From positions 1 through 12,003 of the forward strand of contig JBOHDE010000117.1 of assembly GCA_050699035.1 (NCBI GenBank): DNA of 12,003 nucleotides, read 5' to 3'. The translations under genes and the position numbers were made by a program. A model generated the notes under the pieces. The model did no database searches, was not told the DNA's origin, and saw nothing but the letters and a program-made list of their open reading frames with translations. This stretch comes from WHTB01 sp050699035. Its GTDB lineage: Bacteria; Actinomycetota; Actinomycetes; Propionibacteriales; Nocardioidaceae. Shown here one piece after another: positions 1-6,104 of this stretch. Position 1 is the stretch's first letter. Each line of letters opens with the position of its first letter.

Positions 1-486
1 GACGGCACCGGTCCGGAGATCCTGGCCGACCTGCCGTCGATCACCCATTTCGTTGCCGGGTTGGGGACGACGGGCACGCTGATGGGGGTCGGGCGCTTCT
101 TCCGCTCGGCCGCGCCGGCGGTCCGGATCGTGGCCGCGGAGCCGCGCTACGGGGAGCTGGTCTACGGGTTGCGCAACCTCGACGAGGGCTTCGTGCCCGA
201 GCTGTACGACGACTCGCTGATCGACGCCCGGTTCTCGGTCGGTCCCCGCGACGCCGTACGCCGGGTGCGTGAGCTGCTCGAGCTGGAAGGCATCTTCGCC
301 GGCATCTCCACCGGTGCGATCCTGCATGCGGCGCTGGCCCAGGCGGCCAAGTCGGTGCAGGCCGGCGAGCGGGCCGACATCGCGTTCGTGGTGGCCGACG
401 GCGGCTGGAAGTACCTCTCCACCGGGGCCTACGAGGGGACCATCGACGAGGCCGAGGACCGTCTCGACGGCCAGCTCTGGGCTTGA
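1..486 (+). CDS. cysM: Cysteine synthase CysM-type, C-terminal part (5' truncated by window)
   Basis: PLP-dependent cysteine synthase of the O-acetylserine/O-phosphoserine sulfhydrylase family; only the last 161 residues are in the window and the frame is open from base 1. Visible family motifs are the PLP phosphate-binding loop GLGTTGTLMGVGR, the GISTGA segment near residue 100 and a C-terminus ending in GQLWA, as in actinobacterial CysM. In mycobacteria CysM uses O-phosphoserine and the thiocarboxylated sulfur carrier CysO to make cysteine, and its gene lies shortly before murI; the same order here supports CysM over the CysK paralogue. The active-site lysine lies upstream of the window and cannot be checked. 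The gene ends 9 bp from a convergent gene. Family assignment is secure; the exact sulfur donor is inferred from context. Confidence 0.9.
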   Translation, partial: DGTGPEILADLPSITHFVAGLGTTGTLMGVGRFFRSAAPAVRIVAAEPRYGELVYGLRNLDEGFVPELYDDSLIDARFSVGPRDAVRRVRELLELEGIFAGISTGAILHAALAQAAKSVQAGERADIAFVVADGGWKYLSTGAYEGTIDEAEDRLDGQLWA

Positions 487-495
487 CACCGGCGG

Positions 496-1524
496 TCAGC
501 CGGTTCGGGGAAGTCTGTCAGGGCCAGGACCCTCACGAAGCTCCCCGAATCGGCCGGGTTGGCGATGGGCCGGGCAGTCCACGCCGCACGGGGTGAGCTG
601 CCCGCCCCATCCGTTGGCGAGCAGGGCCTCCCCGATCAGCAGGGCGGCGTCGCATGAGCCGGCCAACACCTGCGAGTAGCCGAGTCGATAAGTCTCGGCG
701 CCACTCCTCGTCGCGGCGTTGTCGCGATCCATGTCCTGCGCTCGATCCCCGAATGTCTCATGTCCGAGGCGACCGTCCAGCTCGGCGATGACATCGAGTC
801 CGACGTACTCGACATCACGGAACCAGATGCTGCGACCAGCCCTGACGCGGCGCTGCCGGGAACCGGTCGGTAGCCCGTGCGGCCGCTCAACGTCTCGCAG
901 GAAGCGCACTTCGAGATAGGAGTACGCACCTGCGGCGACATCGTCGAGGAGCAGCCGGAGCTCCCGTCTGCGCCGCAGCCGCGACCAGCCTGCCAGGCTC
1001 CACCGGAGCCGCTCTGGTGTGGTCAGACGCTGCTGAACGGCGTCGGCGACGACCCCGATCGCCTGGTCGAGCGTCGATCGTCTGGACGCCGTGTGCAGGA
1101 CCGCGTCCTCCAGTCGCAAACGTGGCGGACTATGCACCGGATGCACCCGATTGCGCAGCCCCACGACCCGATGCACGCGAATGCCCTCGACCTTGCTGAC
1201 GCGCCGACGGTGGTCGACGCAGACGTGGACGACATGGTCATCGGGCATCTGCATCCCAGACAGCCGAAGCGCGGTCTCGCCGCCGATGGCGGCACCCTCA
1301 CCGCACCAGAGAACGGCCGCCCAGACCTTTGACGCCCAGGGGATCGTGCTGGTGAAGCAGGCATAGATGCCGGGATGAATGCGCTGCCATCGTTGTGCGA
1401 CGAGCTGAGCGCAGATGCCGGCGTCCGTCATGCCGGCTGAGACTGCCTGCGACCGGGTCACGACGCCGGCCTGGCCCCGCGCCACCGCGTGAGCGTCGAC
1501 GAGGGGAACCGTAGTGCGGTGCAT
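496..1524 (-). CDS. AbiEi-like N-terminal domain plus DUF559 / PD-(D/E)XK nuclease-like protein
   Basis: A 342-residue protein of a type abundant in Actinobacteria. Residues about 15-60 (QAGVVTRSQAVSAGMT, then QRWQRIHPGIYA) match the winged-helix AbiEi antitoxin-type domain. Residues about 200-290 look like the DUF559/Vsr-type restriction-endonuclease fold: E205 in YLEVRFL, D237 in FRDVEY, and E248 in AELDG, followed by DMDRDNAA and a TYRLGYSQV strand. The C-terminus has a GWGG...CGVDC pair of cysteines (C313, C317) usual in the family. There is no AbiEii toxin partner beside it, so an AbiE toxin-antitoxin role is not supported. Function is unknown; DNA binding or cleavage is inferred. It sits alone on the minus strand between cysM and murI, where mycobacteria have a rhomboid protease gene. 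The ATG lacks a clear ribosome site, so the start is uncertain. Confidence 0.85.
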   Translation of the reverse strand: MHRTTVPLVDAHAVARGQAGVVTRSQAVSAGMTDAGICAQLVAQRWQRIHPGIYACFTSTIPWASKVWAAVLWCGEGAAIGGETALRLSGMQMPDDHVVHVCVDHRRRVSKVEGIRVHRVVGLRNRVHPVHSPPRLRLEDAVLHTASRRSTLDQAIGVVADAVQQRLTTPERLRWSLAGWSRLRRRRELRLLLDDVAAGAYSYLEVRFLRDVERPHGLPTGSRQRRVRAGRSIWFRDVEYVGLDVIAELDGRLGHETFGDRAQDMDRDNAATRSGAETYRLGYSQVLAGSCDAALLIGEALLANGWGGQLTPCGVDCPAHRQPGRFGELREGPGPDRLPRTG

Positions 1525-1721
1525 CAGTTAGTGATCGCAGGTAGCCGAGGGCGAGTAAAGATCAGATCCGCGCCCTGTGGACAGCTGTCGCTGCAGCGGG
1601 GCTGGGGAGAGAAACTGGCCCCACGACGCACAGAAGTTTCCCCAACGGCTGAGGCGGCGCATGAGGGAGATCACGCGCGGGAGCCCTTGGCAGCAGGGTC
1701 TCGCGCCGTAGTGTGTCCGGC
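1525..1721. other. Divergent intergenic region before murI
   Basis: This 197-bp region separates the minus-strand DUF559 gene from murI. It holds the murI promoter near its right end. A 10-bp perfect palindrome GACAGCTGTC lies at 1580-1589. I saw no convincing promoter or ribosome site for the minus-strand gene. Confidence 0.5.
1687..1714 (+). promoter_or_regulatory. Predicted promoter of the murI operon, leaderless type
   Basis: TTGGCA (1687-1692) and TAGTGT (1709-1714) form a sigma-70-type -35/-10 pair with a 16-bp spacer. The GTG at 1722 starts exactly 7 bp after the -10, where transcription would begin, and there is no ribosome site upstream. Leaderless mRNAs with this geometry are common in Actinobacteria. 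The promoter is inferred from sequence only. Confidence 0.6.
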
Positions 1722-2528
1722 GTGGCAGACGCACCCATCGGTATCTTCGACTCCGGCTTCGGTGGCCTCACCGTGGCCCGGGCGGTGCTCGACCAGCTGC
1801 CCCACGAGCCGGTCCTCTACCTCGGCGACACGGCGCGCCAGCCGTACGGCCCGCAGCCGATCGGCGACGTCCGCGAGTACGCGCTGGAGTGCCTCGACCA
1901 TCTGCTCGACCGGGGCGTCAAGATGCTGGTGATCGCCTGCAACTCGGCCAGCGCCGCCGTCCTCCGGGACGCCCGTGAGCGCTACCCGGTCCCGGTCGTC
2001 GAGGTGATCTTGCCCGCCACCCGGCGCGCGGTCGCCGCCACCCGCAGCGGCCACGTCGGCGTCATCTGCACCCCGACCACGGCGACCTCGATGGCCTACG
2101 ACGACGCCTTCGCCGCAGCCCCCCACGTCACGGTCCGCACCCAGGCGTGCCCGCGGTTCGTGGAGTTCGTCGAGCGTGGCGTGACCAGCGGTCGGGAGCT
2201 GCTCGCGGCGGCGCACGACTACCTCGACCCGCTGGTGGCCGACGGCATCGACACGCTGGTGCTTGGCTGCACCCACTACCCGCTGCTGACCGGCGTCATC
2301 TCGTACGTCATGGGCGACGGCGTCACCCTCGTGTCCAGCGCCGAGGAGACCGCCAAGGACGTCTACGGCCGGCTCGTCAGCCACGGCCTCGCCCGCGCCG
2401 CCGACCTCCCGCCGCCGGCCCACCACTTCCTGACCACCGGCCGGCCCGACGAGTTCCGCGACGTCGGTCGCCGCTTCCTCGGCCCCGAGCTCGAGTCCGT
2501 CGACCAGTTCGCGTGGGTGGGCGTATGA
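1722..2528 (+). CDS. murI: Glutamate racemase
   Basis: Cofactor-independent racemase that converts L-glutamate to D-glutamate for peptidoglycan precursors in the cytoplasm. The 268-residue length is normal. Family motifs are all present: IGIFDSGFGG (catalytic-base region, D10-S11), LYLGDTARQPYG, ACNSAS with catalytic Cys73, and GCTHYPLL with catalytic Cys183 and His185. I place the start at GTG 1722, three codons inside an alternative GTG at 1713, because the -10 TAGTGT overlaps 1713 and the family consensus begins a few residues before IGIFDSG. It overlaps the next gene by ATGA, so the four genes murI to rdgB are probably one transcription unit. The linkage of murI, a phosphodiesterase, rph and rdgB is conserved in Actinobacteria. 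Confidence 0.97.
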   Translation: MADAPIGIFDSGFGGLTVARAVLDQLPHEPVLYLGDTARQPYGPQPIGDVREYALECLDHLLDRGVKMLVIACNSASAAVLRDARERYPVPVVEVILPATRRAVAATRSGHVGVICTPTTATSMAYDDAFAAAPHVTVRTQACPRFVEFVERGVTSGRELLAAAHDYLDPLVADGIDTLVLGCTHYPLLTGVISYVMGDGVTLVSSAEETAKDVYGRLVSHGLARAADLPPPAHHFLTTGRPDEFRDVGRRFLGPELESVDQFAWVGV

Positions 2529-3283
2529 AGCTGACCGTGGTCGGCATGTCCGGGTCCTACCCCGGCCCGCGGTCGCCGGCGTCGTGCTACCTGGTCGAGC
2601 AGGAGTACGCCGAGGGCACGTTCCGGCTGCTGCTCGACCTGGGCAACGGCGCGCTGGGCCCGCTCCAGGACCACCTCGACCTGGCCGCCATCGACGCCGT
2701 ACTCATCAGCCACCTGCACGCCGACCACTGCATCGACATGTGCGGCCTGTACGTCGAGCGCAAGTACTACACCACCGGTCCGGCGCCGCGGGTCCCGGTC
2801 TTCGGGCCGGTCGGCACGAGCGAGCGGTTGGCCCGTGCGTACGACCTGGCCGCCGTTCCCGGCATGACCAACGAGTTCGACTTCCACACCTACCCCGACG
2901 GGCCGTTCCCGCTCGGGCCGTTCCGCGTCACGGCGCGCCGCGTCGTGCACCCGGTGCCCGCCTACGCCGTCCGGCTCGAGGCCGACGGTCGCGCCCTGAC
3001 CTACAGCGGCGACTCGGGTGCCTGCGACGCGCTGGTCGAGATCGCCCGCGGCGCCGACCTGCTGCTCTGCGAGGCGTCGTTCGTCGAGGGCGCGAGCAAC
3101 CCGCCCGGTCTCCACCTGACGGGTCGCGAAGCCGCCGAGCACGCCACCCGTGCCGGGGTCGGTCGGCTGGTGCTGACCCACATCCCGCCGGTGGTCGACG
3201 CCGAGCAGGTCCTCGGTGACGCCAAGCCGGCGTACTCCGGTCCGGTCGAGGTGGCCGCCAGCGGAGCGACGTACACCGTCTAG
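2525..3283 (+). CDS. Metallo-beta-lactamase-fold cyclic-nucleotide phosphodiesterase (Rv1339 type)
   Basis: A 252-residue cytoplasmic metallo-hydrolase. The N-terminus MKLTVVGMSGSYPGP is the first strand of the fold; the metal-binding motif HLHADH is at residues 63-68, with further ligands likely in VVHPVP, YSGDSGACD (Asp) and LTHIPP (His). The family position between murI and rph is that of M. tuberculosis Rv1339, reported as an atypical class II cAMP phosphodiesterase that lowers intracellular cAMP; older annotation calls such proteins RNase Z-like or MBL-fold hydrolases. cAMP as substrate here is inferred by orthology and gene order. The ATG overlaps the murI stop (ATGA), implying translational coupling. 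The frame stays open far upstream, but that stretch is a shadow of murI. Confidence 0.93.
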   Translation: MKLTVVGMSGSYPGPRSPASCYLVEQEYAEGTFRLLLDLGNGALGPLQDHLDLAAIDAVLISHLHADHCIDMCGLYVERKYYTTGPAPRVPVFGPVGTSERLARAYDLAAVPGMTNEFDFHTYPDGPFPLGPFRVTARRVVHPVPAYAVRLEADGRALTYSGDSGACDALVEIARGADLLLCEASFVEGASNPPGLHLTGREAAEHATRAGVGRLVLTHIPPVVDAEQVLGDAKPAYSGPVEVAASGATYTV

Positions 3284-3293
3284 GGTCGACCGC

Positions 3294-4013
3294 ATGACTC
3301 GTGAGGACGGCCGTGCGCCTGACCAGCTCCGCCCCGTACGCATTACCCGCAACTGGCTCGACCACGCCGCCGGTTCCGCCCTGGTGGAGTTCGGCCGCAC
3401 CCGCGTGCTGTGCGCGGCCAGCGCCAGCTCCGGCGTGCCCCGGTGGCGCAAGGAGTCCGGCCTCGGGTGGGTGACGGCGGAGTACGCCATGCTCCCGAGC
3501 TCCACGCACACCCGTTCGGACCGGGAGTCGGTGAAGGGCCGCATCGGCGGACGTACCCACGAGATCTCCCGGTTGATCGGCCGGTCGCTGCGCGCCGTGA
3601 TCGACTACAAGGCGCTCGGCGAGAACACCATCGTGCTCGACTGCGACGTACTCCAGGCCGACGGCGGCACGCGCACCGCCGCGATCACCGGGGCGTACGT
3701 CGCGCTGGCCGATGCGGTCGCCCACCTCGGCGGCAAGGGTCTGCTCCGGGCCGAGCCGCTGATCGGCTCCGTGGCGGCCGTCTCCGTCGGCATCATCGAC
3801 GGTGTCCCGCTGCTCGACCTCCCGTACGAGGAGGACGTCCGCGCGGAGACCGACATGAACGTCGTGATGACCGGGGACGGCCGGTTCATCGAGGTTCAGG
3901 GCACCGCGGAGGGCGCGCCGTTCGACAAGGCCGAGCTCGACGCCCTGCTCGACCTCGGTGCCGCTGGCTGCGCCGAGCTGACCCGGCTGCAGCAGGAGTC
4001 CCTGGCGACATGA
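3294..4013 (+). CDS. rph: Ribonuclease PH
   Basis: Phosphorolytic 3'-to-5' exoribonuclease that trims the 3' tails of tRNA precursors, releasing nucleoside diphosphates; the family forms a hexameric ring. The 239-residue length is typical. Recognisable segments are GRAPDQLRPVRITRNWL at the start, LPSSTHTRSDRE, KGRIGGRTHEISRLIGRSLRA (phosphate-binding arginine region, R87), LDCDVLQADGGTRTAAITGA and PYEEDVRAETDMNVVMT, which carries the conserved acidic pair D181 and D187. The ATG at 3294 is preceded by AGGG (3282-3285) with an 8-base gap, which decides against the longer in-frame start at 3216 inside the previous gene. Its stop overlaps the rdgB start. Actinobacterial tRNA genes often lack encoded CCA, as does the tRNA-Leu here, so accurate 3' trimming matters. 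Confidence 0.97.
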   Translation: MTREDGRAPDQLRPVRITRNWLDHAAGSALVEFGRTRVLCAASASSGVPRWRKESGLGWVTAEYAMLPSSTHTRSDRESVKGRIGGRTHEISRLIGRSLRAVIDYKALGENTIVLDCDVLQADGGTRTAAITGAYVALADAVAHLGGKGLLRAEPLIGSVAAVSVGIIDGVPLLDLPYEEDVRAETDMNVVMTGDGRFIEVQGTAEGAPFDKAELDALLDLGAAGCAELTRLQQESLAT

Positions 4014-4615
4014 CCCGGGTCGTCCTCGCGACGCACAACGCGGGCAAGCTGGTCGAGCTGCGGCGCATCCTCGCTCCGTTGATGTCCGCCGTCGAGGTGC
4101 TCGGCCTCGACGACGTGCAGGGGTACGACGAGCCGGCCGAGACCGAGCCGACGTTCGAGGGCAACGCGTTGCTCAAGGCCCGGGCCGCCGTGGCCGCGTC
4201 CGGGCTGCCGGCGCTGGCCGACGACAGCGGTCTCTGTGTCGACGCGCTCAACCTGATGCCCGGGGTCCTGTCGGCCCGCTGGGCCGGTGTCGCGAAGGAC
4301 GACGCGGCCAACAATGCGCTGCTGCTCGCCCAGCTGGCCGATGTGCCCGACGGTCGGCGCGGGGCCGAGTTCCGTTGCTCGGTGGCGTTCTGCCAGCCCG
4401 ACGGCTCGTCGGTCGTCCGCCGTGGCGTGATGCGCGGACGGGTGATCCGCGAGCTGCGGGGGACCGGTGGCTTCGGCTACGACCCGCTGTTCGTCCCCGA
4501 CGGGCACCAGGAGACGTCGGCCGAGCTCGCGCCGGCGGTCAAGGACCGGCTGAGCCACCGGGGTCACTCACTGCGGGCGATCGCGCCGCGCGTCGCGTCG
4601 GCACTGGGCGACTGA
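4010..4615 (+). CDS. rdgB: RdgB/HAM1 XTP/dITP diphosphatase (non-canonical purine NTP pyrophosphatase)
   Basis: House-cleaning enzyme that hydrolyses dITP, ITP and XTP to monophosphates and so keeps deaminated purines out of DNA and RNA. The 201-residue protein shows every family block: the nucleotide-binding start VVLATHNAGKLVEL, ETEPTFEGNALLKARA, ADDSGLCVDAL with catalytic Asp72, PGVLSARWAG, GGFGYDPLF (specificity and phosphate contacts) and the C-terminal KDRLSHRGHSLRA. The ATG at 4010 overlaps the rph stop (ATGA), with AGGAG about 12 bases upstream; the longer open frame from 3410 is an rph shadow. It is the last gene of the murI-rph-rdgB unit and is followed by a strong hairpin. Confidence 0.97.
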   Translation: MTRVVLATHNAGKLVELRRILAPLMSAVEVLGLDDVQGYDEPAETEPTFEGNALLKARAAVAASGLPALADDSGLCVDALNLMPGVLSARWAGVAKDDAANNALLLAQLADVPDGRRGAEFRCSVAFCQPDGSSVVRRGVMRGRVIRELRGTGGFGYDPLFVPDGHQETSAELAPAVKDRLSHRGHSLRAIAPRVASALGD

Positions 4616-4684
4616 CGCCCTGCTCCCGTCGCGCCGCCGCCCGGCGAACTGCGTCCACTGGGTGGCATCGGTCCAATCCCCGTT

Positions 4685-4737
4685 TGGCACGGGGGCGCCC
4701 CGTTCCAGACCTATTGGAACGGGGCGCCCCCGTACCA
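4685..4737. terminator. Very stable 23-bp hairpin between rdgB and tRNA-Leu; likely bidirectional terminator
   Basis: Arms 4685-4707 and 4715-4737 are reverse complements over 23 bp with one C/A mismatch, around a 7-base loop GACCTAT. It lies between two convergent units: rdgB ends 70 bp to the left and tRNA-Leu ends 43 bp to the right. Seven A's follow the right arm (4739-4745), which on the minus strand would be a T run before rather than after the hairpin, so neither strand gives a textbook U-tract. U-poor terminators of this kind are common in high-GC bacteria. A termination role is inferred. Confidence 0.65.
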
Positions 4738-4779
4738 GAAAAAAACGGTGGTGGTGTGAGGTGCCGAGCAGGCGCTGGG

Positions 4780-4861
4780 TGCCAGAGGAGGGACTCGAAC
4801 CCTCACGCCCAGGGGGCACCGGCACCTAAAGCCGGCGTGTCTGCCGTTCCACCACTCTGGC
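4780..4861 (-). tRNA. tRNA-Leu(UAG)
   Basis: An 82-base class II tRNA. The acceptor arms GCCAGAG and CTCTGGC pair perfectly, with discriminator A at 4780. The anticodon stem CCGGC/GCCGG closes the loop TTTAGGT, giving anticodon TAG (4826-4828), which reads CUA and probably other CUN leucine codons. A T-arm with the standard GGTTCGAGTCC region is present, and a long variable arm identifies leucine rather than a class I tRNA. The 3' CCA is not encoded (the genome reads CCC after the discriminator), so CCA must be added by nucleotidyltransferase after trimming. It lies only 26 bp after the methyltransferase stop codon. Confidence 0.97.
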
Positions 4862-4871
4862 CCGCCGGCTC

Positions 4872-4877
4872 AGTGTA
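4872..4877 (-). promoter_or_regulatory. Possible -10 element of tRNA-Leu
   Basis: The minus strand reads TACACT, a TANNNT -10, 10 bp before the mature tRNA 5' end, which would give a leader of only a few bases. No good -35 is visible at the right distance. It lies after the stop codon of the upstream methyltransferase gene. Weak evidence from a short motif only. Confidence 0.35.
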
Positions 4878-4887
4878 GGACCGGGAG

Positions 4888-5484
4888 TCAGGAGCGCTCC
4901 GAGCGACGCAGCGGCACGAACCGGTAGTGGCCGACCCGGCGGACCACCGGCTCCCGGTCGCGGTGCCGTTGGACCACCGCCAGCCGGCCGTGCACCGGCA
5001 CCACCATCCGCCCGTCGGGGGTGAGCTGGTCGACCAGCTCCCCCGGCAGCGTGCGCGACTCAGCCGACACCAGGATCCGGTCGAACGGTGCCTGCGACGG
5101 CAGGCCGAGTACGTCGGGGTCGGCCTGCTGGACCGACACCCAGCCCATCCCGTACGCCTCGACGTTGGAGCCTCCCCAGACCGCGAGGCGCTCGACCACC
5201 TCGACACCGACGACCCGTCCCTGGGGACCGACTAGGTGACCGAGCAGGGCGGTCGTCCACCCGGAGCCGCTGCCGACGTCGAGCACCGTGTCACCGGCCC
5301 GCACCACCAGCAGCTCGAGCATCGTGCGCACCGACGACGGCTGTGAGTTGGTTTGCGACGGCCCGATCGGCAGCGGGCGGTCGTCGGCGGCATAGCGGCG
5401 CTCGGCCGCGGGCAGGAAGTCCGCCCGCCGCACCGCGTCGAACGCCGCCCCGACCCGATCGTCACCACGCTCGCCGACGGCCAT
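4888..5484 (-). CDS. pcm: Protein-L-isoaspartate O-methyltransferase family protein
   Basis: SAM-dependent methyltransferase that methylates abnormal L-isoaspartyl residues in aged proteins, starting their repair. The 198 residues show the family order: AFDAVRRADFLP near the N-terminus, the active-site segment IGPSQTNSQPSSVRTMLELL (residues 40-59), the SAM-binding motif I VLDVGSGSGW (67-76), an acidic post-I strand VVGVEVV, and FDRILVSAESRTLP (134-147). The family usually has GQTIS in the active-site segment; here it reads SQTNS, a variant I believe is common in Actinobacteria, so substrate preference is less certain than the fold. It lies 16 bp downstream of bcp on the same strand, so the two oxidative or ageing-damage enzymes are likely cotranscribed. 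AGGC upstream of the ATG is a weak ribosome site. Confidence 0.92.
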   Translation of the reverse strand: MAVGERGDDRVGAAFDAVRRADFLPAAERRYAADDRPLPIGPSQTNSQPSSVRTMLELLVVRAGDTVLDVGSGSGWTTALLGHLVGPQGRVVGVEVVERLAVWGGSNVEAYGMGWVSVQQADPDVLGLPSQAPFDRILVSAESRTLPGELVDQLTPDGRMVVPVHGRLAVVQRHRDREPVVRRVGHYRFVPLRRSERS

Positions 5485-5500
5485 CAGACATGCTGCCTGG

Positions 5501-5971
5501 TCAGATGTCGAGCTCGCGGCGGAGCTTGGCGACGTGACCCTTGGCCTTCACGTTGTACATCGCCTTCTCGACCAGGCCCTTCGCATCGACGACGAACGTC
5601 GACCGGATGACACCCTCGAAGACCTTGCCGTACAGCTTCTTCTCGCCGTATGCCGCGTACGACTGGACGACCGCCTTGTCGGGGTCGGACAGCAGGGTGA
5701 TCGTCAACCCGTCGCGCTCGCGGAACTTCGCCAGCTTCTCCGGCTCGTCGGGCGAGATGCCGAGCACAGTGACGCCGGCCGCCTGGAGCGCGTCGATCGA
5801 GTCGGAGAAGTCGCAGGCCTGTGTGGTGCATCCCGGGGTCATCGCGGCCGGGTAGAAGTAGACGACGACCCGCTGGCCCACCAGGTCGGACAGGGTGACC
5901 TGCCCACCCTTGTCGTCGGTCAGCGTGAAGTCGGGCGCCTGGTCGCCCGGTGCGAGCCGCTCTGCCGTCAT
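5501..5971 (-). CDS. bcp: Thioredoxin-dependent thiol peroxidase (BCP/PrxQ type)
   Basis: Peroxiredoxin of the BCP/PrxQ subfamily that reduces hydrogen peroxide and organic hydroperoxides with electrons from thioredoxin. The 156-residue protein begins with LAPGDQAPDFTLTDDKGG and has the catalytic block YFYPAAMTPGCTTQACDF: peroxidatic Cys48 and a second cysteine, Cys53, five residues on, the spacing of the atypical 2-Cys form. The start at 5971 is preferred over the ATG at 6007 because GAGGAG lies 7 bases upstream of it (plus-strand 5979-5984), and the extra 12 residues of the long form overlap a palindromic operator. It is transcribed away from cbiM and toward the methyltransferase. Confidence 0.95.
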   Translation of the reverse strand: MTAERLAPGDQAPDFTLTDDKGGQVTLSDLVGQRVVVYFYPAAMTPGCTTQACDFSDSIDALQAAGVTVLGISPDEPEKLAKFRERDGLTITLLSDPDKAVVQSYAAYGEKKLYGKVFEGVIRSTFVVDAKGLVEKAMYNVKAKGHVAKLRRELDI

Positions 5972-6001
5972 CGTCGTTCTCCTCGTCGGTCTGGGTGCTT
6001 G

Positions 6002-6018
6002 TTGCACATCATGTGCAA
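6002..6018. promoter_or_regulatory. 17-bp palindromic operator, Nur-like, in the bcp/cbiM divergent region
   Basis: TTGCACATCATGTGCAA is a perfect 8-1-8 palindrome. The nickel repressor Nur of Streptomyces (Fur family) binds sites close to TTGCAA-N5-TTGCAA as I recall; this sequence reads TTGCAC-N5-GTGCAA, 10 of 12 defined positions. It overlaps the inferred -35 of the nickel/cobalt importer operon, the place for a repressor. It also lies 30 bp upstream of bcp. The regulator is inferred; no regulator gene is in the window. Confidence 0.65.
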
Positions 6019-6029
6019 TAGACTAGTGT
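6002..6029 (+). promoter_or_regulatory. Predicted promoter of the cbiMNQO operon
   Basis: TTGCAC (6002-6007) and TAGTGT (6024-6029) give a -35/-10 pair with a 16-bp spacer; an alternative TANNNT, TAGACT, lies at 6019-6024. Transcription would start near 6036, leaving a leader of about 69 bases. The -35 is the left arm of the palindromic operator, so a bound repressor would block it. Inferred from sequence. Confidence 0.5.
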
Positions 6030-6037
6030 CTGCAGCA

Positions 6038-6071
6038 GAGTCCGGGCGGTCGCGGGGGTGCGCCCGGACTC
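6038..6071 (+). promoter_or_regulatory. 11-bp perfect hairpin in the cbiM leader
   Basis: GAGTCCGGGCG (6038-6048) pairs perfectly with CGCCCGGACTC (6061-6071) around a 12-base loop rich in G. It would begin a couple of bases after the predicted transcription start and end 20 bases before the ribosome site AAGGGA (6091-6096). It is too small to be a cobalamin riboswitch. It may stabilise the mRNA or take part in attenuation; the role is unknown. Confidence 0.5.
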
Positions 6072-6104
6072 GAGAACCATCTCACCATCGAAGGGACCGA
6101 CGCC

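Noticed and set aside
496..1524. AbiE type IV toxin-antitoxin system
   Set aside because: Only the AbiEi-like N-terminal domain is present, fused to a nuclease-like domain; there is no nucleotidyltransferase toxin (AbiEii) gene alongside.
1574..1585. DnaA-box-like CTGTGGACAG in the region before murI
   Set aside because: It is a single imperfect copy with no cluster, no AT-rich segment and no dnaA/dnaN context, so an origin is not supported.
2363..3544. Long minus-strand frame of 393 residues
   Set aside because: It runs antisense to murI, the phosphodiesterase and rph, all with clear conserved motifs, and its composition (Arg/Gly/Val-rich) is that of a high-GC shadow.
4616..4887. tRNA-associated integration site (att) for a mobile element
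   Set aside because: No integrase gene and no second copy of the tRNA 3' end was seen in the window; the flanking genes look like ordinary core genes.
6019..6104. Cobalamin riboswitch before cbiM
   Set aside because: The leader is under 90 bases, far shorter than a B12 riboswitch, and I saw no B12-box-like sequence; only a simple hairpin is present.
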